From contig CAMBRK010000021.1 of assembly GCA_945870185.1 (NCBI GenBank), forward strand, positions 1 to 61,321: DNA of 61,321 bases. The letters run 5' to 3'. The notes under the pieces are model-generated. The model was given only the letters and a program-made list of their open reading frames with translations. It made no database searches and was not told the origin of the DNA. Each line of letters opens with the position of its first letter. Position 1 is the stretch's first letter. The translations under genes and the position numbers were made by a program. Source of the stretch: Aureispira sp. CCB-QB1 (GTDB taxonomy: Bacteria; Bacteroidota; Bacteroidia; Chitinophagales; Saprospiraceae). This document shows, one piece after another, positions 9,635 to 18,057 of this stretch.

Positions 9635-10009
9635 ATGTTTCAATTGGTAAAACCTTTAAAAGTCATTTTGATGCCTGAAGCGGAAGAATATCTTAGTAAA
9701 GTGGAACTAAAGATTCAATTTAAAATATTGAATTCGATTCAAAAAACTGAGGCAGGCTTTAAAGGAGAGTGGTTTACCAAGCTGAAAGAAACAAATGGTA
9801 TTTATGAGTTTAGAGAAAGAGACTCAAAGTATTTTTATAGAATTTTAGCATTTTGGGATTCAGAAAATGATAGAGAAACTTTGATATTGGCAACTCATGG
9901 ATTTGATAAGAAAACCAATAAAACGCCAAAATCAGAGATAAAAAGAGCAGAATCAATTAAAGAAGCATATTTTCTAAATAAAAATAAAAGGAACAATGAT
10001 AACAGTTAA
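9635..10009 (+). CDS. higB: HigB/Gp49-like toxin of type II toxin-antitoxin pair
   Basis: The 124-residue protein resembles the phage-derived Gp49-like (RelE/HigB superfamily) toxins. It has a YEFRERDSKYFYRILAFW core, then ILATHGFDKKTNKTP and a C-terminal helix EIKRAESIKEAYF. Members of this family are ribosome-dependent mRNA interferases. The gene overlaps the antitoxin gene by 14 bases, with toxin first, which is the order of HigBA. Function is inferred from family and neighbour. Confidence 0.85.
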   Translation: MFQLVKPLKVILMPEAEEYLSKVELKIQFKILNSIQKTEAGFKGEWFTKLKETNGIYEFRERDSKYFYRILAFWDSENDRETLILATHGFDKKTNKTPKSEIKRAESIKEAYFLNKNKRNNDNS

Positions 10010-10295
10010 AGAATTTAAGAATAAATATCTAGGAGAAATTGGAACCGAAGTTCGTGACAAATACGAACAAGAACTTAAAGTTGAGCTGCTAGCAGAACAA
10101 ATAAAGCAATTGCGAAAAGAGCGAAACTTAACCCAAGAACAACTTGGTGAATTAGTTGGAGTCCAACGTGCCCAAATTTCTAAATTGGAGAATAATACTG
10201 GTAATGTAACAATCTCAACCTTGATGAAAATATTTGGAGCTCTAAAAGCCAAAGTAACATTTGAAATTGAAAAGGAGAACTTTGAATTAGTCTGA
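9996..10295 (+). CDS. higA: HigA-like XRE antitoxin
   Basis: The 99-residue protein has an XRE helix-turn-helix at about 33-88: IKQLRKERNLTQEQLGELVG, then QRAQISKLENNTGNV. The N-terminal helix (about 1-30) may contact the toxin. HigA antitoxins neutralise HigB and repress their shared promoter, so autoregulation at the element near 9622 is expected. The start overlaps the last 14 bases of the toxin gene, implying translational coupling. Confidence 0.88.
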   Translation: MITVKEFKNKYLGEIGTEVRDKYEQELKVELLAEQIKQLRKERNLTQEQLGELVGVQRAQISKLENNTGNVTISTLMKIFGALKAKVTFEIEKENFELV

Positions 10296-10454
10296 AATCA
10301 CACAGCAAGTAACATGGGCTATGATGCCATCTTCCTCCGTAATGACTCATGAAAGATAAAACAGCTTAACCCTTTCCAAAAGCATCAAAAAAACAACAAA
10401 GAATTCTGTAGAGCAGAACAGAATAAATCTCCCAGAAATTCCAATAGGAATTCT

Positions 10455-10462
10455 TACCTTTG
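10455..10462 (+). promoter_or_regulatory. -7 element for the DUF6934 gene
   Basis: TACCTTTG (then C) lies 40 bases before the preferred ATG at 10503. This suggests that the DUF6934 pair is transcribed separately from the toxin-antitoxin operon. Confidence 0.45.
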
Positions 10463-10502
10463 CGGCCGGAGATTGAAGATAAAAGGTTTTGAAATTGTAA
10501 AC

Positions 10503-10955
10503 ATGGATTTAGAACGATATCAAACATCAATAAGTAGAGATCATAAAGTTTATAGTTTTGTCTCTATCGGAAGTAATGGTAAATTCATAAAAAAGGTCAT
10601 ATTCTCTGAAACAGATCAAGATGGACTTTACAACTTGAGCCTTGGTGATTACGACACTAAAACTAAGGGAATCGACTATTATTCTATCTCGGACAACGGA
10701 GACAGAGATAAAATCTTGGCAACAGTTGTAGCTTGTTTATTTTCATTCTTTAAATACAACCCCAAAGCTTGGGTCTACACATATGGAAGCACACCTGCCA
10801 GAACAAGACTCTATAGGATGGGAATTTCAAACCATTTAGATGAAACAAAAGAAGATTTTGAGATTTTTGGGGAACTAGAGCATGGCTGGGAACGTTTTAA
10901 AAGAAATACAAATTATAGATCATTCATAATAAAATTAAAAGATGAAGACAATTGA
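10503..10955 (+). CDS. DUF6934-like protein
   Basis: The protein is about 150 residues from the ATG at 10503. A TTG at 10473 would add ten residues, but the MDLERYQ start matches how I recall DUF6934-type proteins beginning. Visible features are YSFVSIGSNGKFIKKV near the N-terminus, DNGDRDKILATVVACLFSFF in the middle and the conserved-looking GSTPARTRLYRMGISNHL. There is no signal peptide. Family function is unknown. It overlaps the next small gene by 14 bases and follows a toxin-antitoxin pair, so a toxin-like or defence role is possible but unproven. Confidence 0.75.
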   Translation: MDLERYQTSISRDHKVYSFVSIGSNGKFIKKVIFSETDQDGLYNLSLGDYDTKTKGIDYYSISDNGDRDKILATVVACLFSFFKYNPKAWVYTYGSTPARTRLYRMGISNHLDETKEDFEIFGELEHGWERFKRNTNYRSFIIKLKDEDN

Positions 10956-11136
10956 TATTCAACAAGTAAATACCAAAAGAAATCCAATTATGGTCTATGA
11001 CGATAGTCTAAATTCTAAAGAATCTAATCAACCGTGCATAGAGAAAATTAATAACGCTAATTATATGTTGAAAAATAACAATGTGTTTGATGCGGTAAAA
11101 ACAATCAAAGCAAAAGAAAGAATCACCAAGCCATAA
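10942..11136 (+). CDS. Small protein overlapping the DUF6934 gene
   Basis: A 64-residue hydrophilic protein with many Asn and Lys, no membrane segment and no recognised domain. Its ATG lies inside the last 14 bases of the DUF6934 frame, the same arrangement and overlap length as the preceding higB-higA pair. The overlap and small size suggest a functional partner such as an antitoxin or accessory factor; this is inference only. Confidence 0.6.
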   Translation: MKTIDIQQVNTKRNPIMVYDDSLNSKESNQPCIEKINNANYMLKNNNVFDAVKTIKAKERITKP

Positions 11137-11296
11137 CATCTCCCGACTCTACCGGTAACAAAGTACTATACGATATAATTTCTTTTGTCGGCAATATTGT
11201 AATTACCAGCTGTTAACATATCATACTAAAACATACCGAAATTTTCAAACGATTTTATCATTATTTGGCAAATATGTACTTTCCAATAAAAAATTA

Positions 11297-11305
11297 TATC
11301 TTTGC
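11297..11305 (+). promoter_or_regulatory. -7 element before the cobalamin riboswitch
   Basis: TATCTTTGC matches TAnnTTTG and ends just upstream of the first aptamer bases. Transcription would therefore start at or just before the riboswitch. Confidence 0.5.
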
Positions 11306-11307
11306 AC

Positions 11308-11500
11308 GGAATATGGTGCAATTAGTGATTCTATTTGCTTAATAGGGAATCCGGTGTAAGTCCGGAACTATCCCCGTAGCTGTAAGTTTTTGTCTGGTAA
11401 TTATATTTTTTACTAGAAACTGCAGAGCATCCATGCCACTGTACAACATACGTTGATGGGAAGGCGCTCTACAGAAAACAAGTCAGAAGACCTGCCATTT
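11308..11500 (+). promoter_or_regulatory. Cobalamin (B12) riboswitch
   Basis: The conserved aptamer blocks occur in order: GGTGC near 11315, AGGGAATCCGGTG followed by AAGTCCGGAACTATCCCCG and CTGTAAG (about 11343-11387), the B12 box GCCACTG at 11435-11441, GGGAAGGCG near 11458-11466, and AGTCAGAAGACCTGCC at 11481-11496. The downstream gene is a BtuB-like receptor, the classic target. A short hairpin (GACTTTC...GAAAGGTC, about 11518-11536) follows and may belong to the expression platform. Binding of adenosylcobalamin would reduce expression. Confidence 0.93.
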
Positions 11501-11632
11501 TCAGATATTTTGTAATGACTTTCGGGCGAAAGGTCAGGCAACATCATGACACTTCAGCGTATTGGCTCAGCCTTACAGTATTTTCTGTGTTATATATTGT
11601 CCTTGCTTGTCGTCTGATCTGCAACATGCTTT

Positions 11633-13429
11633 ATGATCAGGATTTTTATTATTTTACTGCTTTTATGGATTTATCCATCCACTGTTATCAGCCAAAACCT
11701 GATAGACACCATACTCATTACAGAACAGAGACCTTATTCCCACCATTTTTTGAAGGCTGATAGAAAAAGTGTGGATAGCTCGCATCAAGATATCACCCCG
11801 TTTTTGCAATCGATACTGGGTGGACAAGTACAAATTTCTACTCCGGGCGGACTGACTACCCTACTCCATCGCGGCATGGGCAACAGGCATCTTCCCATCT
11901 TGTGGAATGGTCTCAATATTCAAAGCGTGACCAATGGAAGTTTCGATTTGGGATTGATACCGACTGCTTTATTGGATGAAGTGAGCTTTTTTAATTCCGG
12001 AAATCCTGCGCTCCAAGGTAACAATGGGTTTTCAGGATCCTTAAACTTACATGCTGACCAAAATCTAAAAGACCAAAATTTTCTGAAAGCGCAAATCAAT
12101 ACTTTGCAAAATTATGACCTGGCTTACAAATATAGCCATCATCAAAATAAGACCCGATACAGCATAGGACTTCAGACAGCATATCATCAAAATATATTTC
12201 ATTATACGCTCAATCGTAAAGAAGAAAAAAGGCAGGCTACTGATTTTCTACAAATGAATGTGATGACTCAGGCGTCGCATCAGCTTTCACCAAGCCAACA
12301 AGTAGACTTTAATCTTTGGTGGCAATATGCTGACCGCATCATACCTGTAAGTGTCACCAGTGCACCCATAATCCAAAAACAACAAGATCAAAATATAAGA
12401 ACTCAACTGTCCTACACCCAATATGTCCATCGACATCATTGGAAAACGACAGCTCATTATATCAAGGAGTATCTCGATTTCAGTACACCAGCCATAGACT
12501 CTAGGTCTGTTGTGGATGTGTGGATGATACACTCTGCATGGACCGAAAAAAGGAATCAAAAATATCAGTTTGCCGTGTCTCACCGAGCAGATATAGCCAA
12601 TCCCAATTTCTACACCGCGCAAAAGAGGAGAAACACCACTTATCTATCCACTTCTAGAAATATCAAATGGGATACCCATCATTTTACGCATCTCGCTGTA
12701 AGACAAGACCTTACAGATAATCAATGGATGCCCCTATCCTGGACGCTGCATCATATCTACAAAACCTGGGAATGGTCTGCATCTGCCAATTACAATTTGC
12801 CTGGATTTAATGATTTATACTGGCCTGAAGGCGGCAATCCAGATCTGAAAACAGAAAAGGCTCTAAAAACGGAATTAAGCAAAAAACTGAACTTTGGTCA
12901 AATCGACTGGAAAGTCAATCTATATGCTAGTCTGGTCGATAACTGGATTCAATGGTTACCCAATAATTCAGGCCGATGGTCGCCAATAAACAATAAGAAA
13001 GTATGGAGTAGAGGTGTCGAGTTAGAAGGTCAAAAGCATATACCTTGGAATAAGTTTGGGTTTGATCTGATGGCTTCCTATAGTTACAATCGTACTTCCG
13101 CTATCGAACACTACACTGATCCTAATTTCATCGGAAAACAACTGATCTTTGTTCCACGTCACAAAGCAGGATTAAAAGGAACTGCACAATATCAAAATTT
13201 AACAGTGAACTTAGATTATCAAAACACGGGAGTACGTTTTGATCTAACTGATGAAAGTAGTGAGCTAGATCCAATCCATTTGCTAAATATGTCCTTGATG
13301 ATGAAGTATGCCAAATATCAAATAGGTGGACAAGTGCAAAATATCCTGAACACACCTTACCAAATCGTGAGATTTTATCCCATGCCTGGAATTAATCTGG
13401 GTCTCTTTATAAAGTATAGTTTTCAATAA
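11633..13429 (+). CDS. btuB: BtuB-like TonB-dependent cobalamin receptor
   Basis: A 598-residue outer-membrane receptor, the usual BtuB length. A signal peptide (MIRIFIILLLLWIYPSTVIS) is followed by a plug domain (about 30-150) with LLHRGMGNRHLPILWNGLN and GNNGFSGSLNLH. A beta-barrel continues to a C-terminal aromatic residue (KYSFQ). Transport of vitamin B12 is inferred from the riboswitch upstream and the BtuG-like gene 35 bases downstream. No btuF/C/D inner-membrane genes are in the window. Confidence 0.88.
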   Translation: MIRIFIILLLLWIYPSTVISQNLIDTILITEQRPYSHHFLKADRKSVDSSHQDITPFLQSILGGQVQISTPGGLTTLLHRGMGNRHLPILWNGLNIQSVTNGSFDLGLIPTALLDEVSFFNSGNPALQGNNGFSGSLNLHADQNLKDQNFLKAQINTLQNYDLAYKYSHHQNKTRYSIGLQTAYHQNIFHYTLNRKEEKRQATDFLQMNVMTQASHQLSPSQQVDFNLWWQYADRIIPVSVTSAPIIQKQQDQNIRTQLSYTQYVHRHHWKTTAHYIKEYLDFSTPAIDSRSVVDVWMIHSAWTEKRNQKYQFAVSHRADIANPNFYTAQKRRNTTYLSTSRNIKWDTHHFTHLAVRQDLTDNQWMPLSWTLHHIYKTWEWSASANYNLPGFNDLYWPEGGNPDLKTEKALKTELSKKLNFGQIDWKVNLYASLVDNWIQWLPNNSGRWSPINNKKVWSRGVELEGQKHIPWNKFGFDLMASYSYNRTSAIEHYTDPNFIGKQLIFVPRHKAGLKGTAQYQNLTVNLDYQNTGVRFDLTDESSELDPIHLLNMSLMMKYAKYQIGGQVQNILNTPYQIVRFYPMPGINLGLFIKYSFQ

Positions 13430-13464
13430 AAAGTAATTATTTTTCATCCCTAAATAAAAATGTT

Positions 13465-14505
13465 ATGTTTAACAAATTTTTTCTTTTGCTACTCAGTTTT
13501 GCATTGTTGTTTTCATCTTGTACTTCTAATGACGAAGCAAGTTCAGGAAATTTCAGTAATGGTACCTTTATTGTCAATCAAGGTACATTTGGCTCTGGGA
13601 CTGGTACGATTTCATTTGTAAATGACTCAGAAGTGATTGAAGATATTTATACTAATCAAAATCCAGAATTTGTCCTAGGTAATATAGCACAATCGATTCA
13701 TAAATTTAACCAAAAATATTACATCGCAGTCAACAATGCTGCCAAGATTGTGGTAGTTAATGCTGACGATTTTAAGTTTACAGGAGAGATCAGTTTATTA
13801 TTGCCTAGATATTTTGTGACCTCCGGCAATAAACTCTATGCAACATCATGGACAAGTGATTTTAAGACGGGATTTATAAATCTGATAGATCCCAACACCC
13901 TAAAAGTGCAAAAATCAGTAGCTATCAATGGCCTTGCGGAAAAAATGATCGAAAAAAACGGACTCATCTACATTACCGTTACTGCTGGTAAAACAGAACC
14001 CCTAAATGGTCACGTGGTAGTGTACGACACTCAAAAAGAAGCCATCCAAGAAACCATCAAAGTAGGTGACAACTCCAATGATATTGTCCTGGACAAAAAC
14101 GGCGATATCTGGGTAATATGCGGTGGGTTTAACAATTTTAATGATCCAACCCAAAACACTAAAGGGTCTATACATAAAATAGTAGGTAATAAATCTGTCT
14201 TCTCCAAGCCACTAAGTAACGGCGCCAAAGGAATGGTGACGAATGCATCTCAAGATAAAGTTTATTTTTTGATGGATAGACAAGTCTTTGATTTTGATCT
14301 AATTAACACCAAAAATAATCCAAAACCCATTGCCACAGGAGCTTTCGACGCTATGTTTATGGAAACTCAAAATGACCATATCTATCTAACAGATGTCAAA
14401 GACTATCAACAAAAAGGTGATGTAAAGGTCATCAATACCCAAGGGAATGCCATAAAAACCATTAATGCAGGTGTGATTCCGGGATTTGTTTATTTTAGTA
14501 ATTAG
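13465..14505 (+). CDS. btuG: BtuG-like surface lipoprotein, beta-propeller
   Basis: The 346-residue protein has a lipoprotein signal with lipobox LFSSC at about residue 19. The rest reads as a YncE/DUF5074-type beta-propeller with repeated blades: KIVVVNADDFKFTGEI, INLIDPNTLKVQKSV, GHVVVYDTQKEAIQET and GDVKVINTQGNAIKTI. In Bacteroides, BtuG is a surface propeller lipoprotein that captures B12 with very high affinity and hands it to BtuB. The position directly after the riboswitch-controlled receptor supports that role here. Confidence 0.8.
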   Translation: MFNKFFLLLLSFALLFSSCTSNDEASSGNFSNGTFIVNQGTFGSGTGTISFVNDSEVIEDIYTNQNPEFVLGNIAQSIHKFNQKYYIAVNNAAKIVVVNADDFKFTGEISLLLPRYFVTSGNKLYATSWTSDFKTGFINLIDPNTLKVQKSVAINGLAEKMIEKNGLIYITVTAGKTEPLNGHVVVYDTQKEAIQETIKVGDNSNDIVLDKNGDIWVICGGFNNFNDPTQNTKGSIHKIVGNKSVFSKPLSNGAKGMVTNASQDKVYFLMDRQVFDFDLINTKNNPKPIATGAFDAMFMETQNDHIYLTDVKDYQQKGDVKVINTQGNAIKTINAGVIPGFVYFSN

Positions 14506-14530
14506 GGAAATGATATAGGTGTAAATGTGT

Positions 14531-14589
14531 GGCTTCGGCTTCGTCGTAGCTTCGGCTCCTTCGCCGCGGCGAATGCGCTCAGCCACCGG
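14531..14589 (+). repeat. REP-like palindromic repeat
   Basis: A GC-rich island in AT-rich surroundings contains repeated CTTCGGCT units and the perfect 14-base palindrome TTCGCCGCGGCGAA (14560-14573). It ends in GCGCTCAGCCACC, which recurs near 21187. Confidence 0.5.
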
Positions 14590-14591
14590 AG

Positions 14592-14682
14592 TTTATATCG
14601 AGATATCAAATCGACCAATCCCGCGCAAACATTCAGTGGAGCAGGCAACGTTTCGATCACAGGACTCACTATTAGCCAATAA
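14592..14682 (+). pseudogene. Possible 3' relic of a surface-protein gene
   Basis: An open frame ending at TAA 14682 reads ...SGAGNVSITGLTISQ, a pattern typical of beta-rich surface proteins. It has no start of its own and follows the repeat directly. It is probably a remnant, or chance. Confidence 0.25.
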
Positions 14683-14700
14683 TAATCCCTGAAAAACGTA

Positions 14701-14820
14701 TTAGGGTATTGCATATTTTAAACGTTCAAGCATAGTAAGCATCTGAGAAAGTGCTTCGGGGATATCTTTCTCAGGTGCTTCCCATGACCGTTTATTAAGT
14801 GTTTGCCTCCATTTACTCAT
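14701..14820 (-). CDS. Short ORF of 39-43 residues, possibly a gene fragment
   Basis: Minus-strand frame beginning MSKWRQTLNKRSWEAPEKD and ending LERLKYAIP; an ATG four codons earlier (14832) is also possible. The composition is protein-like, but no family is recognised. It lies alone between a repeat and the promoter region of the next gene and may be a fragment. Confidence 0.3.
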   Translation of the reverse strand: MSKWRQTLNKRSWEAPEKDIPEALSQMLTMLERLKYAIP

Positions 14821-14910
14821 TATTTTATACATTTTAGAATATTTTTTTCTTTCATTTAATTTTTTAAACATAACTTTACGTTAAATTTTAATAACAATCA
14901 ATTAACCAGC

Positions 14911-16563
14911 ATGAGAAGATTAAACATTTTACTATTTTTCTCCCTGATGACAGTCGCGGCTCAAGCCCAATTTGTCAATAATGGTGCCACCGTAACAATC
15001 CAGGCAGGTGCGACCCTTAAGGTTGAGGCTAACTTCATCAATAATCTTGGAGGTACCATTACCAATAACGGTACTCTAGAAGTTCAAAATGATTTTACCA
15101 ACGCAGGTACTTTCAACTCTGGTTCTTCATCTACGTTAAAGTTTATAGGTGATAGCAATTCCAATGTGACTCCAGGTGAAGCATCTCCAGGTGTACCTAC
15201 TACTTTTCGTAATGTAGAGATGGCTAAAACCAATGCAAACATTACCCTTCAAGGTCCAGCTGCTATTAGTGGCAACCTTACCTTCACTAACGATAACAAC
15301 AAAGTCATCATAGGCAACCACAACTTGACCATCAATACAGGTGGTGCAGTAGTATCTTCTGATGCCAATGAGTATGTAGTGACTAATGGTACAGGACAGT
15401 TGGTCAAAGGTCTCGATGCCAATGGTACCATCGTTCATGAAATCGGAGATTTGACCAATTATACTCCTGTAAGTAGTGCGGTCACGGGTACTTATGCCAG
15501 TGCTACTTTGGGTGCGAGAGTGTACACCACCAGCATGCAAGCTAAGTACAATGATGCTACAGACTATATCAATAGAGAATGGCTAGTAGTAGCAAGTGGT
15601 ATCACGAGTTACGACAATACCATCACAGGTACTTATGCAGATGGAGACATCGTAGGTACAGAGGCATTGATCAAAGGGTCTAGCTATCACAGCCCTTCAC
15701 CAGATTGGAAATTTATCAATTCTGCAGGAAACGCCACTTTAAACACGGTGACTGCAAGAGCCATAAACCCATCTCCTTTTGATGTCAAGTTATCAGGACA
15801 GAACTTCTTTGGAAAGGCGAATCTAAAAGCATATTTGGCTGGTGCACTTCCGTCAGGAACTACGATGACCACAGCGTTAAACTCTATATTACCTACAGCT
15901 CAAACTCCTTATACGGCAGCGCCTTTTAATGCACCATCTTTAACAGGTTTAAACATTGTAAAACCAGCTACTGCTACGGACTGGATTTTAGTTGAAGTAC
16001 GTGATGCATCTAATCCTGCTACCGTAATTTCACAAACAAGCGGATTTATACTAAATGATGGTACTATCGTTTCTTACGATAATCAGCCCCTGAGACTTAA
16101 GAATGCAGTTGCAAGTGGTCACATAGCATTAAGACATAGGAACCATCTAGCTATCAGGACTGCTTCTCCAATAAATTTAGTTGAACCTCCCACTTTAAAG
16201 GACTTTAGTGCAGGAACTAGTGAAGCTTTTACTAATGGTGCCATCACCTCTAACGCAAACATGAGACAAATAGGTAGTGTATTTGCAATGTGGAATGGTG
16301 ATATTAATCAAGATAATATAATAAGGTATCTTCCACTAGCTATCCCACCTACCCCTTCTGATGTCGCTATTATCCTAACCAATGCACTTTCAGGTAATGC
16401 CTCAAGTTCATTAAATAATGTCTATAATATACATGATGTAAATTTAGATAATAAAGTTAGATATCTACCACAAGCAATTCCTCCTGTACCTTCAGATTCT
16501 GGAATAATACTAACTGGTCCTTTAAATGGAAATGCCAGCGGATCAATTAGAAGACATTTATAA
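14911..16563 (+). CDS. Secreted adhesin-like protein with two dockerin-like repeats
   Basis: The 550-residue protein has a signal peptide (MRRLNILLFFSLMTVAAQAQ). A beta-rich N-terminal region is full of GTL/NFTN-type repeats (about 20-150). A middle region (about 150-440) is also beta-rich. Two related C-terminal repeats start at residues 463 (GDINQDNIIRYLPLAIPP) and 509 (DVNLDNKVRYLPQAIPP), each followed by a PSD..IIL..L.GN segment. The Asp/Asn-rich loops resemble dockerin or EF-hand calcium loops. It lacks a T9SS sorting domain; the next gene has one, so the pair may act together at the cell surface. Confidence 0.75.
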   Translation: MRRLNILLFFSLMTVAAQAQFVNNGATVTIQAGATLKVEANFINNLGGTITNNGTLEVQNDFTNAGTFNSGSSSTLKFIGDSNSNVTPGEASPGVPTTFRNVEMAKTNANITLQGPAAISGNLTFTNDNNKVIIGNHNLTINTGGAVVSSDANEYVVTNGTGQLVKGLDANGTIVHEIGDLTNYTPVSSAVTGTYASATLGARVYTTSMQAKYNDATDYINREWLVVASGITSYDNTITGTYADGDIVGTEALIKGSSYHSPSPDWKFINSAGNATLNTVTARAINPSPFDVKLSGQNFFGKANLKAYLAGALPSGTTMTTALNSILPTAQTPYTAAPFNAPSLTGLNIVKPATATDWILVEVRDASNPATVISQTSGFILNDGTIVSYDNQPLRLKNAVASGHIALRHRNHLAIRTASPINLVEPPTLKDFSAGTSEAFTNGAITSNANMRQIGSVFAMWNGDINQDNIIRYLPLAIPPTPSDVAIILTNALSGNASSSLNNVYNIHDVNLDNKVRYLPQAIPPVPSDSGIILTGPLNGNASGSIRRHL

Positions 16564-16581
16564 ATATATAAAATAAATATA

Positions 16582-17700
16582 ATGAAAACGAAATTAATAA
16601 TTATAATATTTTCAGTCCTAACATATTCTATAACAAGTTTCGGGCAATGTGGTGATGGACCAACGAGTTTAGGCCTTGTAAATATTTCAATTTCAGGAAA
16701 TTCAAGTAATGCCGATATTATTGCAACTGCTAACTCTGCTATCCCATTTACAAGTGGACTATTTGGAGGGTTATGGATTAGAACTGTGAACTCCTCTAAT
16801 GTTTCAATTTCAGGAACATCTGCTACAGGTTTAGCCTTTGCTCAAGAAGTACTTTCAGAAGATTTAGGGCTACCAGCTGGTTTCAAATATACTTTTTTTA
16901 GTAGTGCCCAAGTAATAAATCCATCAACGCTTTTGCCAAACGGTACAAATGTTACAATTGGTAATATAAATATTTCTCCATCTTCTTCAACAGTTGAGGT
17001 CGTTATGATGGATTTATTATCACCAGATCCAAATGGTGGTCTATACTTATATTACAGAACTGCACTTCAAGTTTGTAACGCAAATGGATTTGAAGATAAT
17101 TTAATTAACACAGCGCCTAATGTAGCACTCCCAATCGACATCAAAACCTTCTCTGCTACAAAAGACGGAGATAGAAATGCAAGATTGGACTGGAGTACAT
17201 CGCTAGAGATCAACTCTGCCTACTTCGGTATCGAGCGCAGTACAGATGGTAAGTCTTGGGAAGTTTTGGACAGAGTTATAGCCGCAGGTAATAGCAATAC
17301 GGAGCAGTTTTATGAGTATGTAGATCGTGACCTTCCACTCAAAAGAAGCAAAGATCAGATTTTTTACTACAGGCTACAGCTCGTGGACCTAGATGGACGG
17401 TACAAGTACTCTGACATCCGTGGCGTCAACTTCGGTAAAGAAAATACCAACAAAGTCATCTCCCTCTACCCTAACCCTGCAGTACAGATGGTAAATCTAG
17501 ACCTATCCGGTATGGACTTGGAGACAGGTGCTATCTACCTTAGAGTCACCGATATGCAAGGCCGAAATATGATAGACAAAACCATATTAGGGAATGGTAT
17601 AGAGCCGATAGAAGTGACACAACTTCCTGCAGGTACCTACAACGTAGCTGTATCACAAGGCACTACCCTACATCAAAAGCAGTTTATCAAAATCGATTGA
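16582..17700 (+). CDS. T9SS-sorted secreted protein
   Basis: The 372-residue protein has a signal peptide (MKTKLIIIIFSVLTYSITSFG) and an N-terminal beta-rich domain (about 25-190). A linker of the kind seen before Bacteroidota sorting domains follows (LPIDIKTFSATKDGDRNARL, then WSTSLEINSAYFGIERSTDG). A type A T9SS sorting domain occupies about 295-372 (SLYPNPAVQMVNLDLSG, ending LHQKQFIKID). The product should be exported through T9SS and attached or released at the surface. It starts 18 bases after the previous gene. Confidence 0.85.
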   Translation: MKTKLIIIIFSVLTYSITSFGQCGDGPTSLGLVNISISGNSSNADIIATANSAIPFTSGLFGGLWIRTVNSSNVSISGTSATGLAFAQEVLSEDLGLPAGFKYTFFSSAQVINPSTLLPNGTNVTIGNINISPSSSTVEVVMMDLLSPDPNGGLYLYYRTALQVCNANGFEDNLINTAPNVALPIDIKTFSATKDGDRNARLDWSTSLEINSAYFGIERSTDGKSWEVLDRVIAAGNSNTEQFYEYVDRDLPLKRSKDQIFYYRLQLVDLDGRYKYSDIRGVNFGKENTNKVISLYPNPAVQMVNLDLSGMDLETGAIYLRVTDMQGRNMIDKTILGNGIEPIEVTQLPAGTYNVAVSQGTTLHQKQFIKID

Positions 17701-17741
17701 TTTTGACATTTTGAGATAAGTTAGAATTGTTAAAAAAGAAG

Positions 17742-17772
17742 AGCCCTGGTAGTCAATATCAGGGCTTTTTTG
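17742..17772 (+). terminator. Rho-independent terminator
   Basis: AGCCCTG (17742-17748) pairs with CAGGGCT (17760-17766) across an 11-base loop, followed by six T. An A-run precedes the stem, so it could work in both directions. It closes the surface-protein pair. Confidence 0.85.
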
Positions 17773-17801
17773 TTTATGTTTTGAACCACAGCCGCCGGAC
17801 A

Positions 17802-17863
17802 ACATTTCGCTTGAAAAGCGAGCCGAAGGCCGACATTTCGATTGAGAAGCGAGCCGAAGGCCG
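17802..17863. repeat. 31-base tandem repeat, two copies
   Basis: ACATTTCG[C/A]TTGA[A/G]AAGCG followed by AGCCGAAGGCCG is repeated head to tail at 17802-17832 and 17833-17863 with two mismatches. Each contains a small stem (CGCTT/AAGCG in copy one). Confidence 0.75.
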
Positions 17864-17938
17864 ACTCTTAAGCGAAATCAGATGCTGCTCTTCGATAAAG
17901 ATGCAGCTCTCCGTTACAACACTTTGCTTCCCACGTAA

Positions 17939-18048
17939 TTTGCTCACCAGTCTTCGATGCTTGCATCTCAGATAAAATTGCTCACCAGTCTTCGATACAC
18001 TACGTTTCTCTCAGCTTGGTGGTCAATTTCTCTCAGCTTGGTGGCTTT
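17939..18048. repeat. Left REP-like repeat array next to the RAYT gene
   Basis: Two copies of a 38-base unit: TTGCTCACCAGTCTTCGATG plus CTTGCATCTCAGATAAAA. The second switches to TTCGATACACTACGTTTCTC and ends in CTCAGCTTGGTGG, which is then repeated. CACCA and TGGTG form the outer stem; the complement carries GTAG. The same units occur on the other side of the transposase gene. Confidence 0.8.
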
Positions 18049-18057
18049 TTTTTTGCT

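Noticed and set aside
11515-11760. ORF overlapping the riboswitch exit and the start of btuB
   Set aside because: It runs in another frame through the btuB signal sequence and has no homologous features.
17727-17975. 82-codon plus-strand ORF after the terminator
   Set aside because: It translates a 31-base tandem repeat and REP-like units; the same peptide recurs in the other array.
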